Origin: Schistosoma haematobium
Taxonomy: Eukaryota; Platyhelminthes; Trematoda; Strigeidida; Schistosomatidae
DNA length: 64,000 nt
Direction of reading: 5' to 3'
NCBI RefSeq assembly: GCF_000699445.3
Contig: NC_067196.1
Location: forward strand, 44,111,806 to 44,175,805
Positions 23,498 through 33,400 of this stretch are shown in pieces. The notes below the pieces were generated by a model. The model saw only the letters and a program-made list of their open reading frames with translations, did no database searches and had not been told where the DNA came from. The translations under genes were made by a program, and so were the position numbers. Numbering within the stretch: the stretch's first letter is position 1; every line of letters begins with the position of its first letter.

Positions 23498-25923
23498 ATG
23501 GTCCGTGGGGTTTTTGTCTGTGTTGCCGCGGGGGCTGGCATTATTTTCGCAGGGTATTGTTTTTATTTTGACAGAAAAAGACGAAGTCACCCTGATTTTT
23601 GGAAAAATCTCAGGAAAAGTGGGTTAATTTTAGTGAATAATATTGGAATAGAGAGGATGGAACAAAAGGCTCTTGAAGCTCAAAAGTCATCCACTTTCCC
23701 ATTGCCACCTATAAATGATCAGACTGGGATGCAGAGATTTTTCTTCAACAAATACAACAAGGAGAAACTGCCCTGAGCATGGGCTCTTTAGATGAGGGTG
23801 TCAACCATTTTGCTATTGCCGTTGCTGTTTGTGGTCAACCCAATCAGTTACTACAGGTGCTCCAACAGTCACTTAGTCCAACTGTGTTTCTAAGACTTAT
23901 TGAGGTCCTTCCTTCGGTGCAATCTGTGAGTAGCTTGCTGTGTGTTTTTGGCAACGTTTTCCGCCAGTGTCACAAACGTTTTACTGTTGGTTTTACATGA
24001 CTATCGAGAGGCTTTTTATTTATTAATAAAAAGCCATTGTATAAATTGCAGTGCATTTAATCTTTTGTCTGATGCAAAATGAAGCAAAGACGATGTATCC
24101 CTCTATCAATAGAAGACAAGTATACTGCGCGGAAGTTCGTTCTGTTCTAGTTTACTACTGGGAAACAGCCATTAAGGGTAGAAGATACTCGTAAGTTACT
24201 AGTACTGTAATGACACATATCTTATAAATATTGCTCGCATCTGCAGGGACCACTAGGTAAGTAGTGAGGTTAGATGCAGGCTATTATGGAATGATAGTTA
24301 ATGTTGTAAATCTTCACCGACTGATGATTGGGCCACTTAGTGCGCATGCCTGAACACCGACTACCACGACGCGCGATACTGTCTAGTGTAAGAGATGGTT
24401 AGAAGGAAGTTAAAAGTGGCAAAACCAGAACGTGGCATCAGTCCTTGAAGTCACTAACTTCTGGTCTGAGCCATGTTGGTAGATGCAGACTACATTGCTG
24501 GGGTCTGTGCCACAATCGTTACCAATGATTGGAGACTGGGTGACATGGCTCAGAATCTATCACAATGGCGTTGGTGTATACACTGTCTTCCCTTATATTG
24601 TGAAATTGAAATTGCTTTATATCTTTCTACGAACTAATTCTTTCTCCTGTACTATATCATTATATGCATTCTTTCTTTTATATATTACTACCATTGGAAT
24701 AACTACTATGAATTTAATGTTCATCTTGTTGTGCTAATGGGGTATGACAACTTGGACTGATGCATATATGTGCCTGGTCCTATGTTGTAGCTGACTAACT
24801 GACTGAGTTCCAGTGTTAGGATGGGAGGAGTAGAATACGGGAAGTTTATTGTCTTAACAAAGTTGCTTAATACCAATAACTCAGAGGAGTTCGCTGACTT
24901 AAATAGGTACACCCGGGTAACGATCCATTATCTGATCAATGTTCTATGCAATAGACCGTTCAGTGGTGCACTTTCAAAAGATCGGTTTAACTTTAAAAAA
25001 TGTTATTCTCTACTATTGACTTGCTTTTTATCAACACTAGATTTTATCCACCATACAAAAGTCATTACTCCAAGACAACAAGTAATACGCAAGATGTTGC
25101 TGCGTTCATATTTTAGTATAATATTGTTAATGAGTCTAAACAAATTGACAAGTATTCCCATCCGGCTACTTTAACTCTCAGGTTCTTGACTTCGAAATAA
25201 TTTATTGCATTTTGTAAATGTATGGTTTAATCCCACCTCAGTCTAATTAAAGCAGTCAGGTTTTTACGGTTATGTCGTATTGTCACGAGTTTGCTATGGT
25301 GATTTATCCTTCTAAATGTTTTTTTAGAAACTCAGCAACTATGCGGTTTCACTGTTGAGTTTCATCAAAACACAAGTATTTGATAAAACAAAATATGTAA
25401 ATTGCCTTCGGAATTTCGCTCAATTCATTTTCAATAATGAGTCAGTTAATTTACTCGTAGATCAACTAGTGTACATAAAAAGATAGTCGATCATAACTGT
25501 CGCTCATGAGATCCCATAGTTACTAAATCTGTAAAGTGAGTTACGGTTTTGACACTTATTCAAAAGTAGGGTTAGGCATTCCTATTAGTTTGTCTCCGTA
25601 CATAATGTTGCTGTTATTGATCATATATCTGCACGTCATTGTGATACCTGGATTTTAGTCGTTTATCTTTTGATAATAGGATAGTAAGGTAATCTGTTCA
25701 TGCATATTAGTAGTGGGATGGTTTGTCAGATATCAGGCTCGTCAAGCCAACTTTTCCTCATATATTTTTGTTACTACAAAGCGTTGTTTATGTTTGTGCA
25801 ATGTCTAGTAACCTCAGTGGGGTACACTCATAATTCTTTATTTTTTTGGATTTTCAGAAATACAAGACGATGATCGCTAGTCGTACATCATCAGCACGAG
25901 AAATCGAAGAAGATCTGGAATAG
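23498..25923 (+). CDS. TOMM20: Mitochondrial import receptor subunit TOM20
   Basis: TOM20 sits in the mitochondrial outer membrane as part of the TOM complex and recognises presequences of imported proteins (family knowledge). Exons: 23498-23618, 23652-23925 and 25858-25923, about 153 residues against 145 in human. The N-terminus has a transmembrane helix (about 5-24) ending GYCFYFDRKRRS, nearly identical to animal TOM20. A charged linker follows, then the TPR-like receptor domain: QRFF, LQQIQQGETALSMGSLDEGV, AVCGQPNQLLQVLQQ. The last exon ends SSAREIEEDLE, like the acidic TOM20 tail. An in-frame stop lies just upstream of the ATG at 23459. Odd points: the first intron is only 33 nt, and the frame breaks at a T5 run (23738-23742), where one extra T would restore it. 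No GT-AG intron explains the break, so it is a sequence error or a real lesion. CLCC1 starts about 80 nt downstream. Confidence 0.87.
23619..23651 (+). other. 33-nt micro-intron candidate in TOM20
   Basis: GTGGGT...GGAATAG, with length divisible by three and no in-frame stop, so an unspliced reading adds 11 residues (SGLILVNNIGI-type sequence). Removing it gives NLRKKRMEQKALEAQ, which fits the basic linker of animal TOM20 much better. Introns of this size are known in schistosomes. Confidence 0.65.
23926..25857 (+). other. TOM20 last intron (1.9 kb)
   Basis: Donor CAATCT|GTGAGT, acceptor GGATTTTCAG|AAATAC, phase 0. The acceptor has a strong pyrimidine tract. The intron contains the retroelement fragment at 24468-24810 and a 117-codon open frame at 24821-25174 without any family resemblance. 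Confidence 0.8.
24468..24810 (+). mobile_element. Degraded non-LTR retrotransposon tail
   Basis: GAGCCATGTTGGTAGATGCA and the following 100 nt (CAGACTAC, CAATCGTTACCAATG, GACATGGCTCAGAATC, CACAATGGCG, GTGTATACACT) match the reverse complement of 14660-14800, the C-terminal part of the RT fragment there. A GTAGCTGACTAACTGACTGA block near 24787 matches the end of that fragment. The frame is broken by stops and indels. Confidence 0.6.
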
Positions 25924-26002
25924 AAGTATCTTAAATTGTTAGTGTACAATTTGACTCCAAAAAATATATTAGTTTTTTATATTACTGGTTCTCAGTAGTA
26001 AG
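25924..26002 (+). promoter_or_regulatory. TOM20-CLCC1 intercistronic region with trans-splice acceptor candidates
   Basis: Only 79 nt separate the TOM20 stop from the next ATG. No AATAAA is present; AATATA occurs. A pyrimidine-rich run ending TTCTCAG at 25995 and a second one ending GATTTTTAG at 26040 are both good 3' splice acceptors. No 5' donor belonging to CLCC1 is evident upstream of TTCTCAG. This is what an intercistronic spliced-leader site in a flatworm operon would look like (inference). Confidence 0.5.
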
Positions 26003-27078
26003 ATGGTTTTTGGTTATAACCGGTTTGTTTTGATTTTTAGTTATTGCTAACTGGACTTATCATTGTTCTGGTGTTGCATAGATCACAAGCTGACTTAGAC
26101 CCTTATGACATGTTCGGAGAGCTTCCCATGGACCAAGAACAAAGTGTGTCAGCGCTGCGGAGCACTGCTTCTTTTTTGGCTCCTAGTCCATCGAATTCTT
26201 TAGCTGCTAACCATCATCAAGAGCAGCACAAAATCCTTGTCCGAACTTTGTGGCGGAATATCAACCCAAGAAATTTACCAAGTATCCCATCAAAAACCCC
26301 AATCAAAGTTCAATTGGAATTTGTATTGCAAGAGAAGGATATATATATATTAAACAAGTACTGTAATTTAAATAATGACTCTGAAAACCGTATATCACCT
26401 GATTTAATAAACAATATTTTTTCAGAAATTGTCCGCCCGGTCGCGATTCCTAATAATCCATATTTGTTTCAGTGGTTAACTAACGTACCGTCCTTCTGGA
26501 TATTTTCATTGTCTTGTGCCATCGCTTTTGGCTGGTTGTTGATCATCTTCCGCTCTCGATACATATTCTTCACGCTAATTCCGTGTGGGTTGTGTATCCT
26601 AATATTTTGTCAATCAGTTTACACAAAATATAATGCACGATTGGCTCGAAAAATGTCTGTCTTGTCTCGGCATAATGGTCCTCCTGATGACTGTAAACCT
26701 TTCCATCAACAAACTTGGCCACAGATGCTTAGTACTTATTTCTCCTCTCGTCCAGCGAACGACGAATGTGCGCGTTACTATGAAGAAGTGCTGTCGGAAC
26801 CGTTTCTATCCACCAGTTTATACGAAGTATGTCTGGAACTAATATGTCAACCAGTTATCTCATTATGTAAAATTTTGGGTATTGGGGTTGGACAATTATA
26901 TCACAATTTGTCAGAATATGTCCCATTTTGGATTGCACCATTCATCTGTGCATTCTGTATGTTTATGGGAGTTTTCGCTTTTGTTAAAACAATACACAGT
27001 TTTACTGGGCCGCAATCACGCAATCGCCGAGTGCGACATAAGATCAAATCATCATCAATACCATCAATTACTTCTTGA
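26003..27078 (+). CDS. CLCC1: Chloride channel CLIC-like protein 1 homologue (CLCC1)
   Basis: CLCC1 is an ER membrane protein reported as an anion channel (family knowledge). The main exon, 26041-27078, is open from the acceptor GATTTTTAG and gives 345 residues plus a methionine. Seen: a signal peptide (LLLTGLIIVLVLHRSQA); DPYDMF right after it, matching the DPTDML of vertebrate CLCC1 that includes human Asp25; a luminal region; membrane segments near 150-170, 175-197 and 296-318; and between them the family core PANDECARYYEEVL (vertebrate DPCQKYYELLL). The last helix ends HSFTGPQS, like the vertebrate RHIGGPES. The protein stops soon after, lacking the long vertebrate cytosolic tail. The main exon starts with TTA TTG CTA and has no ATG. 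Either ATG at 26003-26005 is joined by a 35-nt intron (26006-26040), or a spliced leader ending in AUG supplies the start at 26040. Both give the same protein. Confidence 0.83.
26006..26040 (+). other. 35-nt micro-intron candidate directly after the CLCC1 ATG
   Basis: AAG-ATG|GTTTTTGG...GATTTTTAG|TTATTG, phase 0. Removing it fuses ATG to the signal peptide frame. The donor GTTTTT is weak, which is why the alternative (direct trans-splicing at 26040) is kept open. Confidence 0.4.
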
Positions 27079-27169
27079 TGTACGTCTTGACTTTCCGATT
27101 TTACTTTGTACCTTACATCTTTCGGTGAATTGTGAGTAGTGAATTTGTATTTACTCTTATTTTTGTTCC

Positions 27170-27175
27170 AATAAA
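27170..27175 (+). terminator. AATAAA polyadenylation signal of CLCC1
   Basis: Canonical AATAAA about 92 nt after the CLCC1 stop at 27078, followed by a T-rich stretch. It is a plausible 3' end for the TOM20-CLCC1 unit. Confidence 0.7.
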
Positions 27176-30100
27176 TGATTGCTCAGTTAGTTCATTTTAC
27201 TGTATGAGTTTATTTGAAACAAAAGAGACAGTTTTAGGTTTAATTGGTTCAGTTGTTTGTGTAGTGTGAGATAATTTTATATTAAACTACCAACAGGTAC
27301 CTATCACCAACACTAAAATGTACTCTCGTCATCCTACGGACTAACGCATACTCTTGTACTTACTACCAGTTTTCTCACTTAAACAGTCATTATTAACGCT
27401 TCCAGCCCAGAGAATACTATCTACAAATTCATAACACCACACTTAAAACGATTTTTTCGTAACTTCCCATACTCTTTCAAATCGACCAACTGATCGAACT
27501 ATCCAAGTCTTTAATTCTGTCATAATAAACCGGCATACAGGAGAAATTTTATTTGATATCGCTTGGTCCACATAAATGAGATTCAATTGTTACTCGTCAT
27601 CATGTACTAGCCAACATTAAATGAAACAAAAAGGTGCTGGAGATGACCAGAGTATAAGGTACTTTAAATCATGTGGTTTTAAACAGTTTCACTAGCGCAA
27701 ATTGATGTACTTTTGTTCTTCAGAGTCTCAGGCATTGTGGCTTTAGTGTTATTAAATTCGTCCGTTCAATTACTTGATTCTTTAATAAAAGGGGATAGTT
27801 GTAGTCGTAGAGATTTAAATTATTGAAAGGATTTCAGCTTGCCAATAGGCTCATGTATTAATTTCTGAGAAAATCAATAGGTGCCAAATTAAACATTGGT
27901 TTTCGTTACTAACCCATACGTCATCAAAACAGTCCGAGGATTGTGCGGCAAACATTTCAGGGCATAGTGATTGATAAAAAATATCATTAAGCTCTTCGAG
28001 GACATTCGATGAGCGTCAAACTGAGCTAGATACTGGGTTGTACGTTTACGTTTCCAGAAGTAGCTCGTGTAACAAACCTAAATTTTCGTTTTTCAAAGTA
28101 AATTAGAGACTTGTTTGAAAAACAGAAATAAGATCATCTGAGTGATTGTAGATGACTTGGAATAAATTGTTCGATAAATATATTTAATATAAGCTTCATA
28201 TATACAAGTGACTATAAGCACATTTGAAGGACAGAGGAGTTCATAACAATTTATGACTCATAAACTTAATTGACAAATATAACGATTGGTAATATAGGTT
28301 TTATGGATCACAGTTAATCCTGTTTAAATATTTCACAGATGTGTATTCCCATTATAGTTACAGTAACGCCAAACCAGCTAACGACAGCCACATCAATACT
28401 AACATAGGGACTTGGTATTGAAGTTAGGTAGTTACGTTGTTCAGTCAGCCAGAATAATAATTATTAGCTTTATTCAATATTATATTTTCGGTACAATATA
28501 GAATTCTCAGCACAAAGTATTTCTGCGAGTTTATTTTTTTATTTCTTGATCGGTATTGACCATAAATATTGAGCGATCGCCAGTTAGATGCATTTCAGAA
28601 ATCGACATCTGAGTAATGTTTATCCTTTCCAATCCTTATTGCCAGCAATCACGATGTCTCCGATTGTACATTTTTGTAACTGAATAGGTTATACAATTAA
28701 TTGACATAATGATTTGTTAAAACAAACAATGAAACAGATAACTTGTTGAAATATCTAATTAGCGGGAACAGGTAGCTCAGATATTCAATCTAATCATCAT
28801 ATTATTTGAATAAAGCGAGGACAAATATCAAAGCAGAACAATATGTATTCAGTGAAATATTTCCGGGTGCTTGCAACCTATCAACAGTAGCATTAATTTG
28901 AAGATGGCATCAGTCACACACTTATCTCAGTTGGAGAACCATTAATACCAGAGTACACTAAACAATTAGTCTGTTCTAATATGAAACCTCTTAGTAGTAC
29001 GCACTCAACTCCTTCAGGGATCGAAACCAGAACTCAACGCGGATATAATTACTGCATATCGTATTAAAAGAAAAGATCTTGTAAATAAATATAAAGAAGT
29101 ATATTGTTCTTACGGCCTACTATCTATTATAAATATTCGAGAAAAAATTCTAAAACACTTGGGGATGGAGTGGACGTTATGTAAGGACAACTACAGGAAG
29201 GTACGACATAAGAATGAGGAAAAGGTACTCATAATTAAGAGCACGGAATAAGATATTACGGCATTAAATAATGGAAACCAAGTTTACCAAGATAGTATCA
29301 CATTGAGTGGATAAATCTAAATAAACTTTTCGGTAACGATGGTTTTGCGAAAACGAAATAAGTCCTCAGTATGTTGATTATTTTGACGTCGTATCGACTC
29401 TCAAGTAAATTACGGGCAATCGCATTGTTGAAAATCTATCCTTTGAGCCCAAAACGGAAAATGTGCTCGGAGATTGGAACGGTATCACTTTTCTGTTCTC
29501 CCAATATGTTTACTTCTGTACTTATATGTAAACTGATAAACACTTGGACGCAACATTGAGGAACTGGTTCACCTTCGGCTATCAACATGCAGTTTTGGGA
29601 TATAGTTTAGCAAGTGGACAAATTCTTTTTAATCCAGCTCTTCGTCTAGAATCAACCACCTCAGTTACTTCATCATTTCGAAGTAGTCATAGGAAGACGT
29701 ATCTTTTCTTCATAGATTGTAAGCAACTGAAAAGGATTTGCGAAACAAATGGTATTATATTCTTCTTCTAGGATATTTGTTTTTGCTTCATAGGGAGGAA
29801 AACTGTCTGATATACTACTTCTTCATATCTAGTAAAATTCCAGAAATATCAAGAATTCGATAGTCTATGTCAGTAGCTACTATTCTGTTTGGCATTTAAA
29901 AGTGCAGTTATTCTAAAATTACTCTTTGCAATCAGAATGACGTTACGAATATTGGGCCTTTTTCCCACATATTCATCAAAGCTTTATTCGATCATTAATA
30001 AGATTTTATAAAATATAAATTATGGAGTAGTTTAATGAAAACGTCATTATCTGTAATATTAAAAATACAGGTTCTTATCACCGAACGAAATTGAAAGTAC

Positions 30101-30473
30101 TTGAAATAAATTCGCACTGATCAATCACTAAGTTAAAGAAAGTGTTTCCCCTCGTCTGAACTACATTGTCAAATCCTATTCATTAAGTTGCAAAGTCATC
30201 ATTCGTATAAGCAAATTTAGTCCAAATAAATATTCTTATGATGTTAGCAGAAAATAGGCAATCAACTCGAAGCCTTAAACTTAGATTACGTGTTAGGCAT
30301 ATCCTTAATTGTGAGGAATGCGCTAATTAGGATCGAAAAGTTAAAAGTTAAAATATGTGGTAGCGAAACAGGATAGTGAAGGCTTTAATGCTAGAGTGAG
30401 AAAATGTTTCCCAAACACAAACGAGACTAGAATTAATAAAACATCAAGGACCGTTCGACTAATACAGTTTGAA
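27176..30473. other. Intergenic DNA between CLCC1 and the satellite
   Basis: About 3.3 kb, AT-rich. It holds the dispersed repeat copy at 28455-28788. Open frames at 29371-29559, 29544-29771 and 30357-30557 lack any recognisable family; the last one runs into the satellite. No gene is supported. Confidence 0.5.
28455..28788 (-). repeat. Dispersed repeat copy 2 (uninterrupted)
   Basis: It matches 16216-16570 plus 17103-17122 in order and acts as the empty-site reference for the solo LTR at 16571-17102. It starts near ATTATTAGCTTTATTCAATA and ends near CTCAGATATTCAA. Unknown class; the strand is arbitrary. Confidence 0.7.
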
Positions 30474-33400
30474 AATACACACACACACACACAAATACAT
30501 ACCTGTACACCAAACACCAAAATTCATTCAACGCCTACTCCTTCCATTTCTCCGTGATCATCACAACACCCAACACTCACTAGCCACATGAAAACCTAAA
30601 TATCACTAGTGGAAATATACACAGAGAGAAAACATTCCACAATCTCGATTCACATTGGCACTCACTTACTTACTCACTTACTTAACTACTCACACACTCA
30701 CTCACAGTCCACCAATCCACAGAATTCAGTTCTCCTGTCAAAGCATTAACATGTGTCAAAGCTTACTTGTTGATCCATTGGTGGCACACTGACCACAACA
30801 CCTTCTCGTCAATTAAAACAACCATTTCCATTCCTACAATCATCACAGAGACTACTGATTCCATTATTGCTCATTGCAAATTCATCACCTATCATCCACA
30901 GCAAGCCTTGTCCTCTAACTCTATCACAGGAAAGAAATAACCACACATTTGCATAGTTAACAATCAACAACAATATACTAACTAGTCGTTCAGTTACCCA
31001 CCACTAACACTACCATCACCAACTCCAAATTCATTTCCAAATTCAACGAATCCTATCCCAGAGAGTAAGGCCATTCTTCCACCAAATACAACCGTCTATA
31101 ACACAATTAATTCACACTAGTCTAAAACGAGAAATAAACACTCAGGCAACTAACACCCTACAATAATTAATACCATCATCTATTATATTATTATTACGCG
31201 TCAACATTTGTGACATACCTGATTGATTCTTTCGCGGCATAACACACACAGAAATACATACCTGTACACCAAACACCAAAATTCATTCAACGCCTACTCC
31301 TTCCATTTCTCCGTGATCATCACAACACCCAACACTCACTAGCCACATGAAAACCTAAATATCACTAGTGGAAATATACACAGAGAGAAAACATTCCACA
31401 ATCTCGATTCACATTGGCACTCACTTACTTACTCACTTACTTAACTACTCACACACTCACTCACAGTCCACCAATCCACAGAATTCAGTTCTCCTGTCAA
31501 AGCATTAACATGTGTCAAAGCTTACTTGTTGATCCATTGGTGGCACACTGACCACAACACCTTCTCGTCAATTAAAACAACCATTTCCATTCCTACAATC
31601 ATCACAGAGACTACTGATTCCATTATTGCTCATTGCAAATTCATCACCTATCATCCACAGCAAGCCTTGTCCTCTAACTCTATCACAGGAAAGAAATAAC
31701 CACACATTTGCATAGTTAACAATCAACAACAATATACTAACTAGTCGTTCAGTTACCCACCACTAACACTACCATCACCAACTCCAAATTCATTTCCAAA
31801 TTCAACGAATCCTATCCCAGAGAGTAAGGCCATTCTTCCACCAAATACAACCGTCTATAACACAATTAATTCACACTAGTCTAAAACGAGAAATAAACAC
31901 TCAGGCAACTAACACCCTACAATAATTAATACCATCATCTATTATATTATTATTACGCGTCAACATTTGTGACATACCTGATTGATTCTTTCGCGGCATA
32001 ACACACACAGAAATACATACCTGTACACCAAACACCAAAATTCATTCAACGCCTACTCCTTCCATTTCTCCGTGATCATCACAACACCCAACACTCACTA
32101 GCCACATGAAAACCTAAATATCACTAGTGGAAATATACACAGAGAGAAAACATTCCACAATCTCGATTCACATTGGCACTCACTTACTTACTCACTTACT
32201 TAACTACTCACACACTCACTCACAGTCCACCAATCCACAGAATTCAGTTCTCCTGTCAAAGCATTAACATGTGTCAAAGCTTACTTGTTGATCCATTGGT
32301 GGCACACTGACCACAACACCTTCTCGTCAATTAAAACAACCATTTCCATTCCTACAATCATCACAGAGACTACTGATTCCATTATTGCTCATTGCAAATT
32401 CATCACCTATCATCCACAGCAAGCCTTGTCCTCTAACTCTATCACAGGAAAGAAATAACCACACATTTGCATAGTTAACAATCAACAACAATATACTAAC
32501 TAGTCGTTCAGTTACCCACCACTAACACTACCATCACCAACTCCAAATTCATTTCCAAATTCAACGAATCCTATCCCAGAGAGTAAGGCCATTCTTCCAC
32601 CAAATACAACCGTCTATAACACAATTAATTCACACTAGTCTAAAACGAGAAATAAACACTCAGGCAACTAACACCCTACAATAATTAATACCATCATCTA
32701 TTATATTATTATTACGCGTCAACATTTGTGACATACCTGATTGATTCTTTCGCGGCATAACACACACAGAAATACATACCTGTACACCAAACACCAAAAT
32801 TCATTCAACGCCTACTCCTTCCATTTCTCCGTGATCATCACAACACCCAACACTCACTAGCCACATGAAAACCTAAATATCACTAGTGGAAATATACACA
32901 GAGAGAAAACATTCCACAATCTCGATTCACATTGGCACTCACTTACTTACTCACTTACTTAACTACTCACACACTCACTCACAGTCCACCAATCCACAGA
33001 ATTCTGTTCTCCTGTCAAAGCATTAACATGTGTCAAAGCTTACTTGTTGATCCATTGGTGGCACACTGACCACAACACCTTCTCGTCAATTAAAACAACC
33101 ATTTCCATTCCTACAATCATCACAGAGACTACTGATTCCATTATTGCTCATTGCAAATTCATCACCTATCATCCACAGCAAGCCTTGTCCTCTAACCCTA
33201 TCACAGGAAAGAAATAACCACACATTTGCATAGTTAACAATCAACAACAATATACTAACTAGTCGTTCAGTTACCCACCACTAACACTACCATCACCAAC
33301 TCCAAATTCATTTCCAAATTCAACGAATCCTATCCCAGAGAGTAAGGCCATTCTTCCACCAAATACAACCGTCTATAACACAATTAATTCACACTAGTCT

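Noticed and set aside
23388..23627. 79-codon open frame overlapping the TOM20 start
   Set aside because: It is a shadow in another frame of the TOM20 first exon.
24821..25174. 117-codon open frame in the TOM20 intron
   Set aside because: It directly follows a degraded retroelement tail, has no family motif, and stays open only by moderate chance in this composition.
29371..29771. Two overlapping open frames of 62 and 75 codons
   Set aside because: They have no protein resemblance, no convincing splice partners and ordinary AT-rich composition.
31480..32010. Small Gly-rich minus-strand peptide in each monomer (MALLSGIGFVEFGNEF...)
   Set aside because: It is only about 26 codons from its ATG, and such G/T-rich sequence naturally yields Gly/Val-rich frames. 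There is no evidence of translation.
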